A stretch of 64,000 nt of DNA from Sphaerisporangium melleum (GTDB lineage Bacteria > Actinomycetota > Actinomycetes > Streptosporangiales > Streptosporangiaceae). The DNA lies in the NCBI RefSeq assembly GCF_014646695.1, contig NZ_BMNT01000026.1, positions 41,808-105,807 of the forward strand, given 5' to 3'. The translations under genes were made by a program, and so were the position numbers. How positions within the stretch are numbered: position 1 is the stretch's first letter; every line of letters starts with the position of its first letter. The notes under the pieces were generated by a model. The model did no database searches, was not told the DNA's origin, and worked only from the letters and a program-made list of their open reading frames with translations. Below are positions 38,468 to 48,143 of this stretch, piece after piece.

Positions 38468-39810
38468 GCCTTCTCGCGGTTGGTCTCAGCCACAGGACGG
38501 CGCCGGTGGCGCTGCTGGAGCGGGTCTCGGCGACCGGAGAGACCCTGGTCAAGTTGCTGCACGACATCGTCAGGGACGAGCACGTGTCCGAGGCGATGAT
38601 CGTCTCCACCTGCAACAGGGTCGAGGTGTACGCCGAGGTCGACCGCTTCCACGGCGGTGTCTCCGCGGTCGCAGGCCTGCTCGGCGCGCACTCGGGCGTC
38701 CCCCAGGAGCAGCTCACCCGCCACCTGTACGTCCACTACGAGGACCGGGTCGTCGAGCACCTGTTCGCCGTGGCCTGCGGCCTGGACTCCATGGTCGTCG
38801 GCGAGGGGCAGATCCTCGGCCAGGTGCGCCGCTCGCTGCGGCTAGCCCAGGACGAGGGCACCGCGGGCAGCATCCTGAACGAGCTGGCCCAGCAGGCGCT
38901 GCGCGTGGGCAAGCGCGCCCACACCGAGACCGGCATCGACCGCGCGGGCGCCTCGCTGGTCGGCGTCGGCCTCACCCTCGCCGAGCGGGTCCTCGGCCCC
39001 ATCCAGGGCAGGCGGGCCCTCGTGGTCGGCGCCGGCTCGATGAGCGCGCTGTCCACCGCCACCCTCGCCCGGGCCGGCGTGACCGACATCGTGGTGGCCA
39101 ACCGCACCTTAGAGCGGGCCGAGCGGCTGGCGCAGAGCGTCGGCGGCCGGGCCGTCGAACTGGCCGAGGTCGGGCGTGAGCTCGCCGCCGCCGACCTGGT
39201 CATCTCATGCACTGGAGCAGGTAGCGTGGTCATCGACACCGAGATGGTGGCGCGAGCCGCGCGTTCCGAGCCGTTGTTCCTGCTCGACCTCGCGCTTCCG
39301 CACGACGTGGACCCCGGGGTCCGCACCCTGCCCGGCGTCACGCTGGTCGATCTGGAGTCGATGCAGCAGTCCGGGCTCGGCGGCGAGGGCGCCGGCGGCG
39401 AGGTCTCCGAAGGCGTCGCCGCGGTCAGGTCGATCGTGGCGGCCGAGGTCTGCGAGTATCTCCGGGCCGAGCGCGCGGCGAAGGTCACCCCGACGGTGGT
39501 GGCCCTGCGCGCCAAGGCCGCCGACGTCGTGGAGGCCGAGCTCGGGCGGCTGGTCACCCGGGTGCCCGAGATCGACGAGCGGGTGCGCGGCGAGATCACC
39601 CAGACCGTGCGCCGGGTCGTGGACAAGCTGCTCCACGAGCCGACGGTACGGGTCAAGCGCCTGGCCGCGTCGCCCGCGGGCGACCATTACGCCGAGGCCC
39701 TGCGTGAGCTGTTCGACCTGAACCCGAAGGTGCCCGAGGCAGTGACGAGAGCCGACGTGGCCGAGGTCGAGACCGACCTCACCGGCCTCGCCGGCGAGGA
39801 GGACGCATGA
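38464..39810 (+). CDS. hemA: Glutamyl-tRNA reductase
   Basis: First committed enzyme of C5 heme synthesis: reduces glutamyl-tRNA to glutamate-1-semialdehyde with NADPH. 448 aa. Catalytic Cys50 in MIVSTCNRVEVYAEVD; GLDSMVVGEGQILGQVR; NADPH domain LVVGAGSMSALSTATLARAG; C-terminal helical dimerisation domain. ATGA overlaps at both ends couple it to rex and hemC. Control by Rex is expected from the operon layout. Confidence 0.98.
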   Translation: MSLLAVGLSHRTAPVALLERVSATGETLVKLLHDIVRDEHVSEAMIVSTCNRVEVYAEVDRFHGGVSAVAGLLGAHSGVPQEQLTRHLYVHYEDRVVEHLFAVACGLDSMVVGEGQILGQVRRSLRLAQDEGTAGSILNELAQQALRVGKRAHTETGIDRAGASLVGVGLTLAERVLGPIQGRRALVVGAGSMSALSTATLARAGVTDIVVANRTLERAERLAQSVGGRAVELAEVGRELAAADLVISCTGAGSVVIDTEMVARAARSEPLFLLDLALPHDVDPGVRTLPGVTLVDLESMQQSGLGGEGAGGEVSEGVAAVRSIVAAEVCEYLRAERAAKVTPTVVALRAKAADVVEAELGRLVTRVPEIDERVRGEITQTVRRVVDKLLHEPTVRVKRLAASPAGDHYAEALRELFDLNPKVPEAVTRADVAEVETDLTGLAGEEDA

Positions 39811-40748
39811 GCGGCCACGGCGCCGGTCCGGCCACCGCGCAGCGTGTGCTCCGGCTGGGCACGCGCAAGAGCCTGATGGCGACCACCCAGTCAGGGCTGG
39901 TCGCGCACCGGCTGACCGAGCTGACCGGCCGACAGATCGAACTCGTCGGCGTCACGACCTTCGGCGACGTCACCCGCGCCCACCTCGCCCAGCTCGGCGG
40001 CACCGGCGTCTTCGTCAGCGCCCTGCGCGAGAAGCTCCTCCACGGCGAGATCGACTTCGCGGTCCACTCCCTCAAGGACCTGCCCACCAAGCCCGACCCG
40101 GACGTGGTCATCGCGGCGATTCCGCCCAGGGACGACCCGCGCGACGCCCTCGTCGGGCCGGCCGGGCTCGCCGATCTGCCGGCCGGCGCCCGGGTGGGCA
40201 CCGGTTCGCCGCGCCGCGTGGCACAGCTTCGCCTGCTCCGCCCCGACATCGAGTACGTCGCCATCCGCGGCAACGCCGACACCCGTATCGGCAAGGTGAC
40301 CTCCGGCGAGCTGGACGCCGTGGTGCTGGCCGCCGCGGGGCTCGGCCGCATCGGCCGGGAGGCCGAGATCGCGCAGCTGTTCGAGGTCGCCGACATGCTC
40401 CCCGCGCCGGGCCAGGGGGCCCTGGCCGTGGAGTGCCGCGCCGATGACGCGGCCATGATCGAGTTGCTCGCCGTCCTGGACGACCCGCGCACCCGCGCGG
40501 CGGTCGCCGCCGAACGCGCCGTGCTGGCCGCCCTCGAGGCCGGTTGCAGTGCGCCGGTAGGTGCGTACGCGGCCGATGACGGGCACATTCTCAACCTGAC
40601 CGCCACCGTGGTCGCCCTAGATGGCGCCCGGTCGGTGCGCAAGTCCACCGCCGGTGATCCCGCGGCGGCCATGGAGCTCGGTCGCGATCTCGCGACCGCC
40701 ATGATCGCCGAGGGAGCCGGCACGTTGATGGGGGAGCGGACCCATTGA
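39807..40748 (+). CDS. hemC: Porphobilinogen deaminase (hydroxymethylbilane synthase)
   Basis: 313-aa enzyme that polymerises four porphobilinogens to hydroxymethylbilane. LRLGTRKSLMATTQSG at the N-terminus; DFAVHSLKDLPT with the catalytic Asp; GTGSPRRVAQL; and the cofactor-attachment Cys247 in LEAGCSAPVGAYA. Starts ATGA-coupled to hemA and ends overlapping hemD as TTGA. Confidence 0.98.
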   Translation: MSGHGAGPATAQRVLRLGTRKSLMATTQSGLVAHRLTELTGRQIELVGVTTFGDVTRAHLAQLGGTGVFVSALREKLLHGEIDFAVHSLKDLPTKPDPDVVIAAIPPRDDPRDALVGPAGLADLPAGARVGTGSPRRVAQLRLLRPDIEYVAIRGNADTRIGKVTSGELDAVVLAAAGLGRIGREAEIAQLFEVADMLPAPGQGALAVECRADDAAMIELLAVLDDPRTRAAVAAERAVLAALEAGCSAPVGAYAADDGHILNLTATVVALDGARSVRKSTAGDPAAAMELGRDLATAMIAEGAGTLMGERTH

Positions 40749-42412
40749 GCTCCGGTAGCCAGACCAGCAAGACCACCGAGCCCGGCACCACGCAGGCCAC
40801 GGGCGTGACAGGCGCGCCCCAGGCCGCCGGCGGCCGCCCGGGCGGCGGCGAGCGGGGGCGCACCGGCTTCGTGGCGTTCGTGGGCGCCGGGCCGGGTGAC
40901 GAGAACCTCCTGACCCTGCGCGGCGCCGACCTGCTGTCGCGGGCCGACGTCGTCGTGCTCGACAAGGACGCCTGCGGCGGGCTGCTGCGCCACTGCCGCC
41001 AGGACGTCCGGGTCGTGGACGTCTCCGGCGACACCGGGGCCGTGCCGCTCCAGGCCGTGCAGGAGGCCAAGGCCGGGGGCCACGTCGTGCGCCTGTGCCC
41101 CGGTGACCCCGGCTTCTTCTCCTCGGTCACCGACGAGGTCGCCGCCTGCGCCAAGGCCGACATCGAGTTCGAGATCGTGCCCGGTGTGCCCCCGGCGACC
41201 GCCGTGCTGACCTACGCCGGCATCGCCCCGGCGGCCGGCGCGCCGGAGTTCCGTGTCGTGGACGCCGCCCAGGTGGACGACTGGTCGGCGCACGCCTCCT
41301 CCGCGGGCACCCTGGTGATCTACAACGGTGTCGGCGAGGCCGTCCCGATCGCCAAGGCGCTGGTCGCCGCGGGCAGGCCCGACACCACCCCGGTCGCGGT
41401 CACCCAGAGCGGCACCACCACCGAGCAGTACACCGTGGCGTCCACGCTCGGCAGGCTCGCCGCCGACCTCAAGCACGCCGGCATGGCCGAGCCCGCCGTC
41501 ATCGTGATCGGCGACGCGGTGACCGCCCGCGACAAGCTGTCCTGGTTCGAGAACAAGCCGCTGTTCGGCTGGCGCGTGCTGGTGCCGCGCACCAAGGAGC
41601 AGGCCGCCGGCCTGTCGGAGCAGCTCCGCTCGTACGGCGCGGTGCCCGAGGAGGTGCCGACGATCTCCGTGGAGCCGCCGCGCACCCCCCAGCAGATGGA
41701 CCGCGCGATCAAGGGCCTGGTGACCGGCCGCTACGAGTGGGTGGCCTTCACCTCGGCCAACGCCGTCAAGGCGATCAGGGAGAAGTTCGAGGAGTACGGC
41801 CTGGACGCGCGGGCGTTCGCCGGACTGAAGGTCGCCGCGGTCGGCGAGGCCACGGCCAGGGCGCTGGTGGAGTTCGGCGTCAAGCCCGACCTGGTGCCGG
41901 TGGGCGACCACTCCTCCGAGGGCCTTTTGGCCGAGTGGCCGCCGTACGACTCGATGCTGGACCCGATCAACCGCGTGCTGCTGCCGCGTGCCGACATCGC
42001 CACCGAGACGCTGATCGCGGGCCTGACCGAGCTGGGCTGGGAGTGCGACGACGTCACGGCCTACCGCACCGTGCGCGCCGCACCGCCGCCCGCGCCGATC
42101 CGCGAGGCGATCAAGGGCGGCGGCTTCGACGCCGTGCTGTTCACCTCCTCCAGCACCGTGCGCAACCTGGTCGGCATCGCCGGCAAGCCGCACAACGTGA
42201 CGGTCATCGCGGTCATCGGGCCGCAGACCGCCAAGACCGCCGAGGAGTTCGGCCTGCGGGTGGACATCATGGCCGACAGCCCTTCCGCCTCCGCCCTGGC
42301 GGCGGCCCTGGCGGAGTACGGCGCCAAGCAGCGTCAGGCGGCCCTCGCCGCCGGAGACGTCCCGCGGCGGCCCTCACAGACCCGCAGAGGAGCCCGCCGC
42401 CGGGCCAAGTGA
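40745..42412 (+). CDS. hemD: Fused uroporphyrinogen-III C-methyltransferase / uroporphyrinogen-III synthase
   Basis: 555-aa two-domain protein common in actinobacteria. Residues about 38-265 are an SUMT-type domain (FVGAGPGDENLLTLRGADLL, then PGDPGFFS and the VIVIGDAVTARDKLSWF end). Residues about 275-530 are uroporphyrinogen-III synthase (VLVPRTKEQAAGLSEQL, YEWVAFTSANAVKAIREKF, VAAVGEATARAL, DAVLFTSSSTVRNLVGIAG). The SUMT part may feed siroheme/corrin and the synthase closes the heme ring. The TTG start overlaps the hemC stop (TTGA); the N-terminal ~38 residues are low complexity. A 96-bp gap follows before hemB. Confidence 0.95.
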   Translation: MSSGSQTSKTTEPGTTQATGVTGAPQAAGGRPGGGERGRTGFVAFVGAGPGDENLLTLRGADLLSRADVVVLDKDACGGLLRHCRQDVRVVDVSGDTGAVPLQAVQEAKAGGHVVRLCPGDPGFFSSVTDEVAACAKADIEFEIVPGVPPATAVLTYAGIAPAAGAPEFRVVDAAQVDDWSAHASSAGTLVIYNGVGEAVPIAKALVAAGRPDTTPVAVTQSGTTTEQYTVASTLGRLAADLKHAGMAEPAVIVIGDAVTARDKLSWFENKPLFGWRVLVPRTKEQAAGLSEQLRSYGAVPEEVPTISVEPPRTPQQMDRAIKGLVTGRYEWVAFTSANAVKAIREKFEEYGLDARAFAGLKVAAVGEATARALVEFGVKPDLVPVGDHSSEGLLAEWPPYDSMLDPINRVLLPRADIATETLIAGLTELGWECDDVTAYRTVRAAPPPAPIREAIKGGGFDAVLFTSSSTVRNLVGIAGKPHNVTVIAVIGPQTAKTAEEFGLRVDIMADSPSASALAAALAEYGAKQRQAALAAGDVPRRPSQTRRGARRRAK

Positions 42413-42508
42413 CCCGTGGCCCGGCCGGGCCACGGGGACGGACGAGAACGCCCGGGCGCGCGGCGCGTGCGGTCCACGCCCGACCGCCCGGGAGGGGGAG
42501 ATGAGACG

Positions 42509-43498
42509 ATGACCGACGCGCGGTTCCCCGTCGCGCGGCCGCGCAGGCTGCGCCGCACCGCCGCGATGCGGCGCATGGTGGCGGGCACCCGGCTGCACCC
42601 GGCCGACCTGGTGCTGCCGATGTTCGTCAAGGAGGGCGTCACCGAGCCGGTGCCGGTCGGCTCGATGCCCGGGGTGTTCCAGCACACCCGCGACTCGCTG
42701 CGCAAGGCCGCCCACGAGGCCGCCGAGGCCGGCGTGGGCGGGCTGATCCTGTTCGGCGTCCCCGCGGTCAAGGACGCCCGGGGCTCGGCCGCCGACGACC
42801 CCGACGGCGTCGTGCAGAAGGCCGTGGCCGACCTGCGGGCCGACCTCGGCGACGCCCTGACGATCATGACCGACACCTGCCTGGACGAGTTCACCGACCA
42901 CGGGCACTGCGGCGTGCTCACCCCGGACGGCGAGGTGGACAACGACGCGACGCTGGAGCGCTATGCCTCCGCCGCCGTCGCCCAGGCCAGGGCCGGCTCG
43001 CAGGTCATCGCGCCGAGCGGCATGATGGACGGCCAGGTGGGCGCCATCCGCGCCGCCCTGGACGCCGACGGCTTCTCCCACATCCCGATCCTCGCCTACT
43101 CCGCCAAGTACGCCTCCGCCTTCTACGGGCCGTTCAGGGAGGCCGCCGAGTGCGCGCCGCAGTTCGGCGACCGCAACGCCTACCAGCAGGACCCGGCGGG
43201 GCCGATCGGCGAGGCGCTGCGCGAGGTGCGGCTCGACCTGGCCGAGGGCGCCGACGCCGTCATGGTCAAGCCCGCGCTGCCCTACCTGGACATCCTGCGC
43301 CAGGTGCGCGACAGCGTCGACGTGCCGGTCGCGGCCTACCAGGTGAGCGGAGAGTACGCCATGGTCGAGGCCGCGGCGGCCAACGGCTGGGTCGACCGTG
43401 AGCGCATCATCATGGAGTCGCTGATCGCCATCCGGCGCGCCGGGGCGGACATGATCCTCACATATTGGGCTACCGAAGTGGCCAGGAGACTATCCTGA
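42509..43498 (+). CDS. hemB: Delta-aminolevulinic acid dehydratase (porphobilinogen synthase)
   Basis: 329-aa enzyme condensing two ALA to porphobilinogen. Schiff-base lysines Lys200 ([14 protein letters not shown]) and Lys254 ([12 protein letters not shown]). The metal-site segment [15 protein letters not shown] has Cys124 and Cys134 but Asp where classical zinc enzymes have the middle Cys (CxC), so metal use may be mixed. ATG 42509 has GGAG at 8 nt; the longer in-frame extension upstream is not supported. Probably transcribed with rex-hemACD. Confidence 0.97.
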   Translation: MTDARFPVARPRRLRRTAAMRRMVAGTRLHPADLVLPMFVKEGVTEPVPVGSMPGVFQHTRDSLRKAAHEAAEAGVGGLILFGVPAVKDARGSAADDPDGVVQKAVADLRADLGDALTIMTDTCLDEFTDHGHCGVLTPDGEVDNDATLERYASAAVAQARAGSQVIAPSGMMDGQVGAIRAALDADGFSHIPILAYSAKYASAFYGPFREAAECAPQFGDRNAYQQDPAGPIGEALREVRLDLAEGADAVMVKPALPYLDILRQVRDSVDVPVAAYQVSGEYAMVEAAAANGWVDRERIIMESLIAIRRAGADMILTYWATEVARRLS

Positions 43499-43582
43499 CG
43501 GGTCATTTTCCGGGGGTCGCCGCACCTTGGACGCCCGCCATCGGGCATCATCGGTGAAAGGCAGGGTGGGGGAGGAACACGA

Positions 43583-44236
43583 ATGGTCGGGGTACCACTG
43601 ACGGCTCGCCGGGCGAGAAAGCGCGCCAAATCCCATACCAAGGCGCACGCGATCACGGCGGTGCTCGGGTACGCCGAGCTCGGCTGGGCGAGCTGTCCAG
43701 GCGCTCATCCGCTTCGTGAGGGCGGGCGCGCCTGTTCGTGCGACCGCGTCGGCTGTCCCGACCCGGGAGCCCACCCGACCTCGCCGGCCTGGAAGATGAT
43801 GGCCACGACGGACACCTCGGTGCTCACCCGATGGTGGGAGCAGAACCCCGAGGCGAACGTCATCCTTCCCACCGGCAGGGTGTTCGACGTCTTCGACGTA
43901 CCGGCCGCGGCGGGCCAGACGGCCCTCGCCGCCATGGACGCCGCCGCCTTCCACACGGGCCCGGTCGCCGCGAACGGCGACCGGGTCCTTTTCTTCGTCG
44001 CCACCCGCGGCGCCCCCGAGGACGAGGACGAGTGGTGGTCCTGCCACCTCGACCACACGCCCGAGACGATCGAGGACACCCCGGGCCTGCGCTGGCACTG
44101 CCGCGACAGCTACGTCCTGGCCCCGCCCTCCGCGCTGGCCGACGGCACGCACTCCCGCTGGCTGCGCCCGCCGGACGGCCGGCCGCTGCCCGACCCGCTG
44201 CACGTCCTCGACCGGCTCGCCGACGCCTGCGAGTGA
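43583..44236 (+). CDS. Bifunctional primase/polymerase-like N-terminal domain protein
   Basis: 217-aa protein related to the prim-pol N-terminal domain family. A Cys/His cluster near residues 38-63 (SCPGAHPLREGGRACSCDRV, GCPDPGAHPTSPAW) may bind zinc, followed by TRWWEQNPEANVILPTGRVF and VFDVPAAAG. No helicase domain is attached, so it is not a replication primase in the phage/plasmid sense. Similar stand-alone proteins lie next to hem genes in many actinomycetes; the role is unknown. GGAGG ribosome site at 7 nt. Confidence 0.75.
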   Translation: MVGVPLTARRARKRAKSHTKAHAITAVLGYAELGWASCPGAHPLREGGRACSCDRVGCPDPGAHPTSPAWKMMATTDTSVLTRWWEQNPEANVILPTGRVFDVFDVPAAAGQTALAAMDAAAFHTGPVAANGDRVLFFVATRGAPEDEDEWWSCHLDHTPETIEDTPGLRWHCRDSYVLAPPSALADGTHSRWLRPPDGRPLPDPLHVLDRLADACE

Positions 44237-44295
44237 CCTGCCCGCGGGCTTTCGCGGTGATCCCGGGCCCCGGTGAGGGCGGCGCCCTCGCGGGC

Positions 44296-44301
44296 TAACC
44301 T
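44296..44301 (+). promoter_or_regulatory. -10 hexamer (TAACCT) of leaderless hemL
   Basis: TAACCT ends 6 nt before the hemL GTG and there is no ribosome site; a 6-bp hairpin (GAGGGC/GCCCTC, 44275-44289) lies just upstream. Confidence 0.5.
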
Positions 44302-44307
44302 GGACCC

Positions 44308-45603
44308 GTGAGCCGTACGAAGATCTCAGCAGACCTGTTCGAGCGTGCCCGCGCCATCGTGCCGGGCGGCGTCAACTCCCCGGTGCGGGCCTTCGGGGCC
44401 GTCGGCGGGACGCCCCGGTTCATGGAGTCCGGCGAAGGGGCGTACATCACCGACGCCGACGGCAACCGCTATGTCGACCTTGTCTGCTCCTGGGGCCCGA
44501 TGATCCTCGGCCACCGGCATCCGGCCGTCGTCGAGGCGCTCACGGCGGCCCTCGCCCACGGCACCTCCTTCGGCACCGCCACCCGCGGCGAGGTCGAGCT
44601 CGCCGAGGAGATCGTCGCGCGGATCGCGCCGGTGGAGAAGGTCCGCCTGGTCAGCTCCGGCACCGAGGCCACCATGTCGGCCGTGCGGCTCGCCCGTGGC
44701 TTCACCGGCCGCTCGCGCGTGGTGAAGTTCGCCGGCTGCTACCACGGCCACGTGGATGCTCTGCTGGCCTCCGCCGGCTCGGGCGTGGTGACGTTCGGCC
44801 TGCCGGACACCCCGGGGGTGACCGGCTCCTCGGCCGCCGACACCATCGTGCTGCCGTACAACGCGCCGGACGCCGTCCGCGAGGCGTTCGCGGCGTACGG
44901 CGACGAGATCGCCTGCGTGATCACCGAGGCGTGCCCGGCCAACATGGGCGTGGTGCCGCCGGCCGCGGGCTTCAACGCCCTGCTGCGCGAGCTGTGCACG
45001 GCGAGCGGCGCCCTGCTCATCATGGACGAGGTGCTCACCGGTTTCCGGGTGAGCGCCGCCGGGTGGTACGGCCTGGACCCGGTCGAGGCCGACCTGATGA
45101 CCTTCGGCAAGGTCATGGGCGGCGGCCTGCCCGCCGCCGCGTTCGGCGGGCGTGCCGAGGTCATGAGCCGGCTCGCGCCCGAAGGGCCCGTCTACCAGGC
45201 CGGAACGCTGTCGGGCAACCCGCTGGCCTGCGCCGCCGGGCTGGCCACGCTGCGGGCCTGCGACGAGGAGGTCTACGACCGGGTGGACGCCGCCGCCCTC
45301 ATCATCGGGCGCGCCGCCTCGGACGCCCTGGCGACGGCCGGGGTTCCGCACCGGCTGCAGCGGGCGGGCAACCTGTTCTCGATCTTCTTCACCGAGGAGC
45401 CGGTCACCGACTTCACCGGAGCGCGCAGCCAGGACACCGGGGCGTACCGCGCGTTCTTCCACTCGATGCTCGACCAGGGCGTCTACCTGCCGCCGTCGGC
45501 GTACGAGGCGTGGTTCCTGTCGGCCGCCCACGACGAGGAGGCCCTCTCCCGGGTCGCCGAGGCCCTGCCCGCCGCCGCCAAGGCCGCCGCCGCCGCTGCC
45601 TGA
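44308..45603 (+). CDS. hemL: Glutamate-1-semialdehyde 2,1-aminomutase
   Basis: 431-aa PLP enzyme producing 5-aminolevulinate, the step between HemA and Hem[19 protein letters not shown] at the N-terminus; PLP-phosphate contact [16 protein letters not shown]; Asp240 in [12 protein letters not shown]; Schiff-base Lys268 in [22 protein letters not shown] 44308 lacks a ribosome site and follows a TAACCT hexamer by 6 nt, so it is probably leaderless and has its own promoter rather than reading from rex-hem. Confidence 0.98.
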   Translation: MSRTKISADLFERARAIVPGGVNSPVRAFGAVGGTPRFMESGEGAYITDADGNRYVDLVCSWGPMILGHRHPAVVEALTAALAHGTSFGTATRGEVELAEEIVARIAPVEKVRLVSSGTEATMSAVRLARGFTGRSRVVKFAGCYHGHVDALLASAGSGVVTFGLPDTPGVTGSSAADTIVLPYNAPDAVREAFAAYGDEIACVITEACPANMGVVPPAAGFNALLRELCTASGALLIMDEVLTGFRVSAAGWYGLDPVEADLMTFGKVMGGGLPAAAFGGRAEVMSRLAPEGPVYQAGTLSGNPLACAAGLATLRACDEEVYDRVDAAALIIGRAASDALATAGVPHRLQRAGNLFSIFFTEEPVTDFTGARSQDTGAYRAFFHSMLDQGVYLPPSAYEAWFLSAAHDEEALSRVAEALPAAAKAAAAAA

Positions 45604-45658
45604 CCGTCGCCATGGGCGCTCGTTTCAGATGAGACGCGCCTTCGGCCGGAGGATGATT

Positions 45659-45664
45659 TAGCAT
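45659..45664 (+). promoter_or_regulatory. -10 hexamer (TAGCAT) of the leaderless lysR gene
   Basis: TAGCAT ends 6 nt before ATG 45671; no ribosome site. Confidence 0.5.
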
Positions 45665-45670
45665 CGCTGT

Positions 45671-46792
45671 ATGCTCGATCTGCATCGGTTGAAGGCGTTG
45701 CACGCGGTCGCGGTGTACGGCTCGGTCGGGGCCGCGGCGGAGGCGCTGATGGTCACCCCGTCGGCCATCTCCCAGCAGATCGCCAAGCTCGAACGCGAGA
45801 CCGGCGCGCGGCTCGTCGAGCGCAGCGGGCGCGGGGTCAAGCTGACCGACGCCGCCGGGCTGCTCGCCGAGCACGCCGAGCGCATCCTCGCCCTCGTGGA
45901 GACCGCCGAGGCCGACTTCGAGGCCCTGCGCGGCGCCGTGGTCGGCCGGCTCACCATGGCCGCGTTCCCGACGGCCGCGCGCGGGCTGCTCCCCGAGGCG
46001 CTCAGCGAGCTCAGGCGACGCCACCCCGACCTCGACCTGGTGCTGTACGAACGCGACCCCGAGCGGCAGGTCCGCGAGGTGTCCCGCGGCGAGCTCGACC
46101 TGGCCCTGGTCCAGGACTGGCTGAACCGGCCGATGGCCATTCCGGAAGGGCTGTCGCGGGCCGTGCTGTTCGACGACGTGGCCGACGTGGCGATCCCAGC
46201 CGCTCATCCGCTGGCGGGCGAGCGTGAGATCGACCTGGCCGCGCTGCACGGCGAGCGGTGGATCAGCTCCTCGCCCGGCACCGTGTGCCACGACTGGCTG
46301 GTCTTCACGCTGCGCACCTCCTCCCTGGAGCCGGAGTTCGCCTGCATGGCCGACGAGTACCCGACGCAGCTCGCGCTGGTCGCCGCCGGCCTGGGCTGCG
46401 CCATCGTGCCGCGTCTCGGCCGCGGCCACGTGCCCGAGGGGGTCGCCATCGTGCCGCTCAGGCCGCGTCCCACCCGGCGCATCTACGCCATCTGGCGCAC
46501 CGACGCCGCGCGCCGCCCGGCCATCCGCGCGGCCGTGGAGGTGCTGCGGCAGTTGGCTCCGCCGGGCATGCTCCCGATCTCCGCGGTCGACGCGGGGCAG
46601 GACGTCCCCGCGTCCGGCGGTTCCCTTCCGGCAACGGCGGTTCCCGTTCCCGCGCTCTCCGGTCCGTCCCGTCCCGCCGAGGCGGGTGCACCGGGGGAGG
46701 CCGCCGCGGTCCCGGCGGCACGAGGGCGCGCCGGGGCGGTGCGAGAGGGGCGGCAGGGGCCAGGACAGTACTCTGGTGTCCGTCATGACTGA
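45671..46792 (+). CDS. LysR-family transcriptional regulator
   Basis: 373-aa LTTR. HTH at residues 4-62: LHRLKALHAVAVYGSVGAAA, then VTPSAISQQIAKLERETGAR. Effector domain at about 90-295. The C-terminal ~75 residues (after APPGMLPISAV) are Pro/Ala/Gly-rich low complexity not usual for LTTRs, and they overlap the next gene by 8 nt. Probably leaderless (see -10 at 45659). No divergent target gene is present because hemL upstream reads the same way, so the target may be itself or the downstream phosphatase. Confidence 0.92.
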   Translation: MLDLHRLKALHAVAVYGSVGAAAEALMVTPSAISQQIAKLERETGARLVERSGRGVKLTDAAGLLAEHAERILALVETAEADFEALRGAVVGRLTMAAFPTAARGLLPEALSELRRRHPDLDLVLYERDPERQVREVSRGELDLALVQDWLNRPMAIPEGLSRAVLFDDVADVAIPAAHPLAGEREIDLAALHGERWISSSPGTVCHDWLVFTLRTSSLEPEFACMADEYPTQLALVAAGLGCAIVPRLGRGHVPEGVAIVPLRPRPTRRIYAIWRTDAARRPAIRAAVEVLRQLAPPGMLPISAVDAGQDVPASGGSLPATAVPVPALSGPSRPAEAGAPGEAAAVPAARGRAGAVREGRQGPGQYSGVRHD

Positions 46793-47426
46793 AAGCACCG
46801 TTGTTCACCTGCTCCGGCACGGAGAGGTGCACAATCCCCAGAACCTGCTCTATGGCAGGCTGCCCGGATATCACCTGTCCGACAACGGCCGCTCCATGGC
46901 CGAGCTGGTGGCCAAGGCGTTCGCGGGCCGCGACATCGTCGCGCTCTACAGCTCGCCGCTCGAGCGGGCACAGGAGACCGCGGCCCCGATCGCCGAGACG
47001 CTCGACCTGCCCATCACGAGCGATGCCCGGCTCATCGAGGCCGACAACATCTTCCAGGGTCACGTGGTCGGCGGCATGTTCCGCGTGCCGCGCAACTACC
47101 GGCACATGTGGAACCCCGCCCGGCCCTCCTGGGGCGAGCCGTACATCAAGATCGTCAGCCGGATGCGCGCGGCCGTCGACGCCGCCCGGGTGCGGGCCCG
47201 CGGCCACGAGGCCGTCATGGTCAGCCACCAGCTCCCGATCTGGGTGATCCGGCTGGCCGCCGAGGGCCGCCGCCTGTGGCACGACCCGCGCCGCCGGCAG
47301 TGCGCCCTCGCCAGCGTGACGAGTTTCACCTTCGAGGGCGACCGGCTGGCCAGCATCGGCTACAGCGAGCCGGCGGCCTCGCTGGTGCGCCCGTCCCGCC
47401 CGCCGCGCCCGCCCGAGCGCGGTTAG
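46785..47426 (+). CDS. Histidine phosphatase superfamily protein
   Basis: 213-aa branch-1 phosphoglycerate-mutase-like phosphatase. Phospho-acceptor RHG (Arg11-His12) in VVHLLRHGEVHNPQNLLYG; VALYSSPLERAQETAAPIAE; acid region ARLIEADNIFQG; second His in HEAVMVSHQLPIWVIRL. The substrate is not deducible. ATG 46785 (or GTG 46776) lies inside the end of the LysR gene, an 8-nt overlap that suggests coupling. Immediately precedes the cytochrome c biogenesis genes. Confidence 0.92.
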   Translation: MTESTVVHLLRHGEVHNPQNLLYGRLPGYHLSDNGRSMAELVAKAFAGRDIVALYSSPLERAQETAAPIAETLDLPITSDARLIEADNIFQGHVVGGMFRVPRNYRHMWNPARPSWGEPYIKIVSRMRAAVDAARVRARGHEAVMVSHQLPIWVIRLAAEGRRLWHDPRRRQCALASVTSFTFEGDRLASIGYSEPAASLVRPSRPPRPPERG

Positions 47427-47522
47427 CGCCCCCTCCCGGCGCCGCGCCCCGATTGCGAGGGCGTCCGGTGCGCTGGGTAGGGTTTGAGCTCTACCTCTTG
47501 TAGTACAAGGAGACCCTGCTCC

Positions 47523-48104
47523 GTGTCCTCGAAGTCCCGCGCCTTCGTCACCGCGCTGCTGGCCGCGGCGGCCCTTTCCGGATGCGCCGGCGGCCAGGGA
47601 TCCTCACAGCCGCAGTCCGGCGACACCCGCTTCGTGGCCGGAGACGGCAGCATGCGCGTGGTGCCCGCCGCCGAACGGCAGGCCGCCCCGCCGATCGAGG
47701 GGCAGACGCTGGACGGCGCCCGCGCCTCGCTGGCCGAGCACCGGGGCAACGTCGTCGTGCTCAACTTCTGGGCGTCCTGGTGCGCCCCGTGCCGCAGCGA
47801 GGCGCCCGTGCTGAAGGACATCGCCTCCCAGACCAAGGACCTCGGCGTGCGGTTCCTCGGCGTGGACGCCAAGGACGACAAGGCGCAGGCCCTGGCCTTC
47901 CAGCGCGCCCAGCAGCCGGGGTACCCAAGCCTGTACGACCAGCCGGGCAAGGTCGCGCTCGCGTTCCACGGCATGGTCAACCCCGCCGCCATCCCCTCGA
48001 CGCTGGTGCTCGACCGCCAGGGCAGGGTGGCCGCCCGCGCCCTCGGCGAGGTGCGCCACTCCGACCTGCTGAACGTGGTGACCAAGGTCAGCGATGAGAA
48101 GTGA
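47523..48104 (+). CDS. TlpA/ResA-like thiol-disulfide oxidoreductase lipoprotein
   Basis: 193-aa membrane-anchored thioredoxin. Lipobox AALSGCAGG (Cys21); thioredoxin active site NFWASWCAPCRSEAPVL (Cys87, Cys90); cis-Pro in IPSTLVLDRQG. It should reduce apocytochrome c haem-binding cysteines on the outer face of the membrane, receiving electrons through CcdA encoded next. GTG 47523 has AAGGAG 10 nt upstream. First gene of the System II cytochrome c maturation operon. Confidence 0.94.
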   Translation: MSSKSRAFVTALLAAAALSGCAGGQGSSQPQSGDTRFVAGDGSMRVVPAAERQAAPPIEGQTLDGARASLAEHRGNVVVLNFWASWCAPCRSEAPVLKDIASQTKDLGVRFLGVDAKDDKAQALAFQRAQQPGYPSLYDQPGKVALAFHGMVNPAAIPSTLVLDRQGRVAARALGEVRHSDLLNVVTKVSDEK

Positions 48105-48143
48105 CCGCCGCGCCCACGGGGGCTCCGGCCTGCGGGAGGCGCC

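Noticed and set aside
43583-44236. Prim-pol-like protein as a plasmid or prophage replication gene
   Set aside because: It lacks a helicase partner and lies between core hem genes; no phage or plasmid genes are present.
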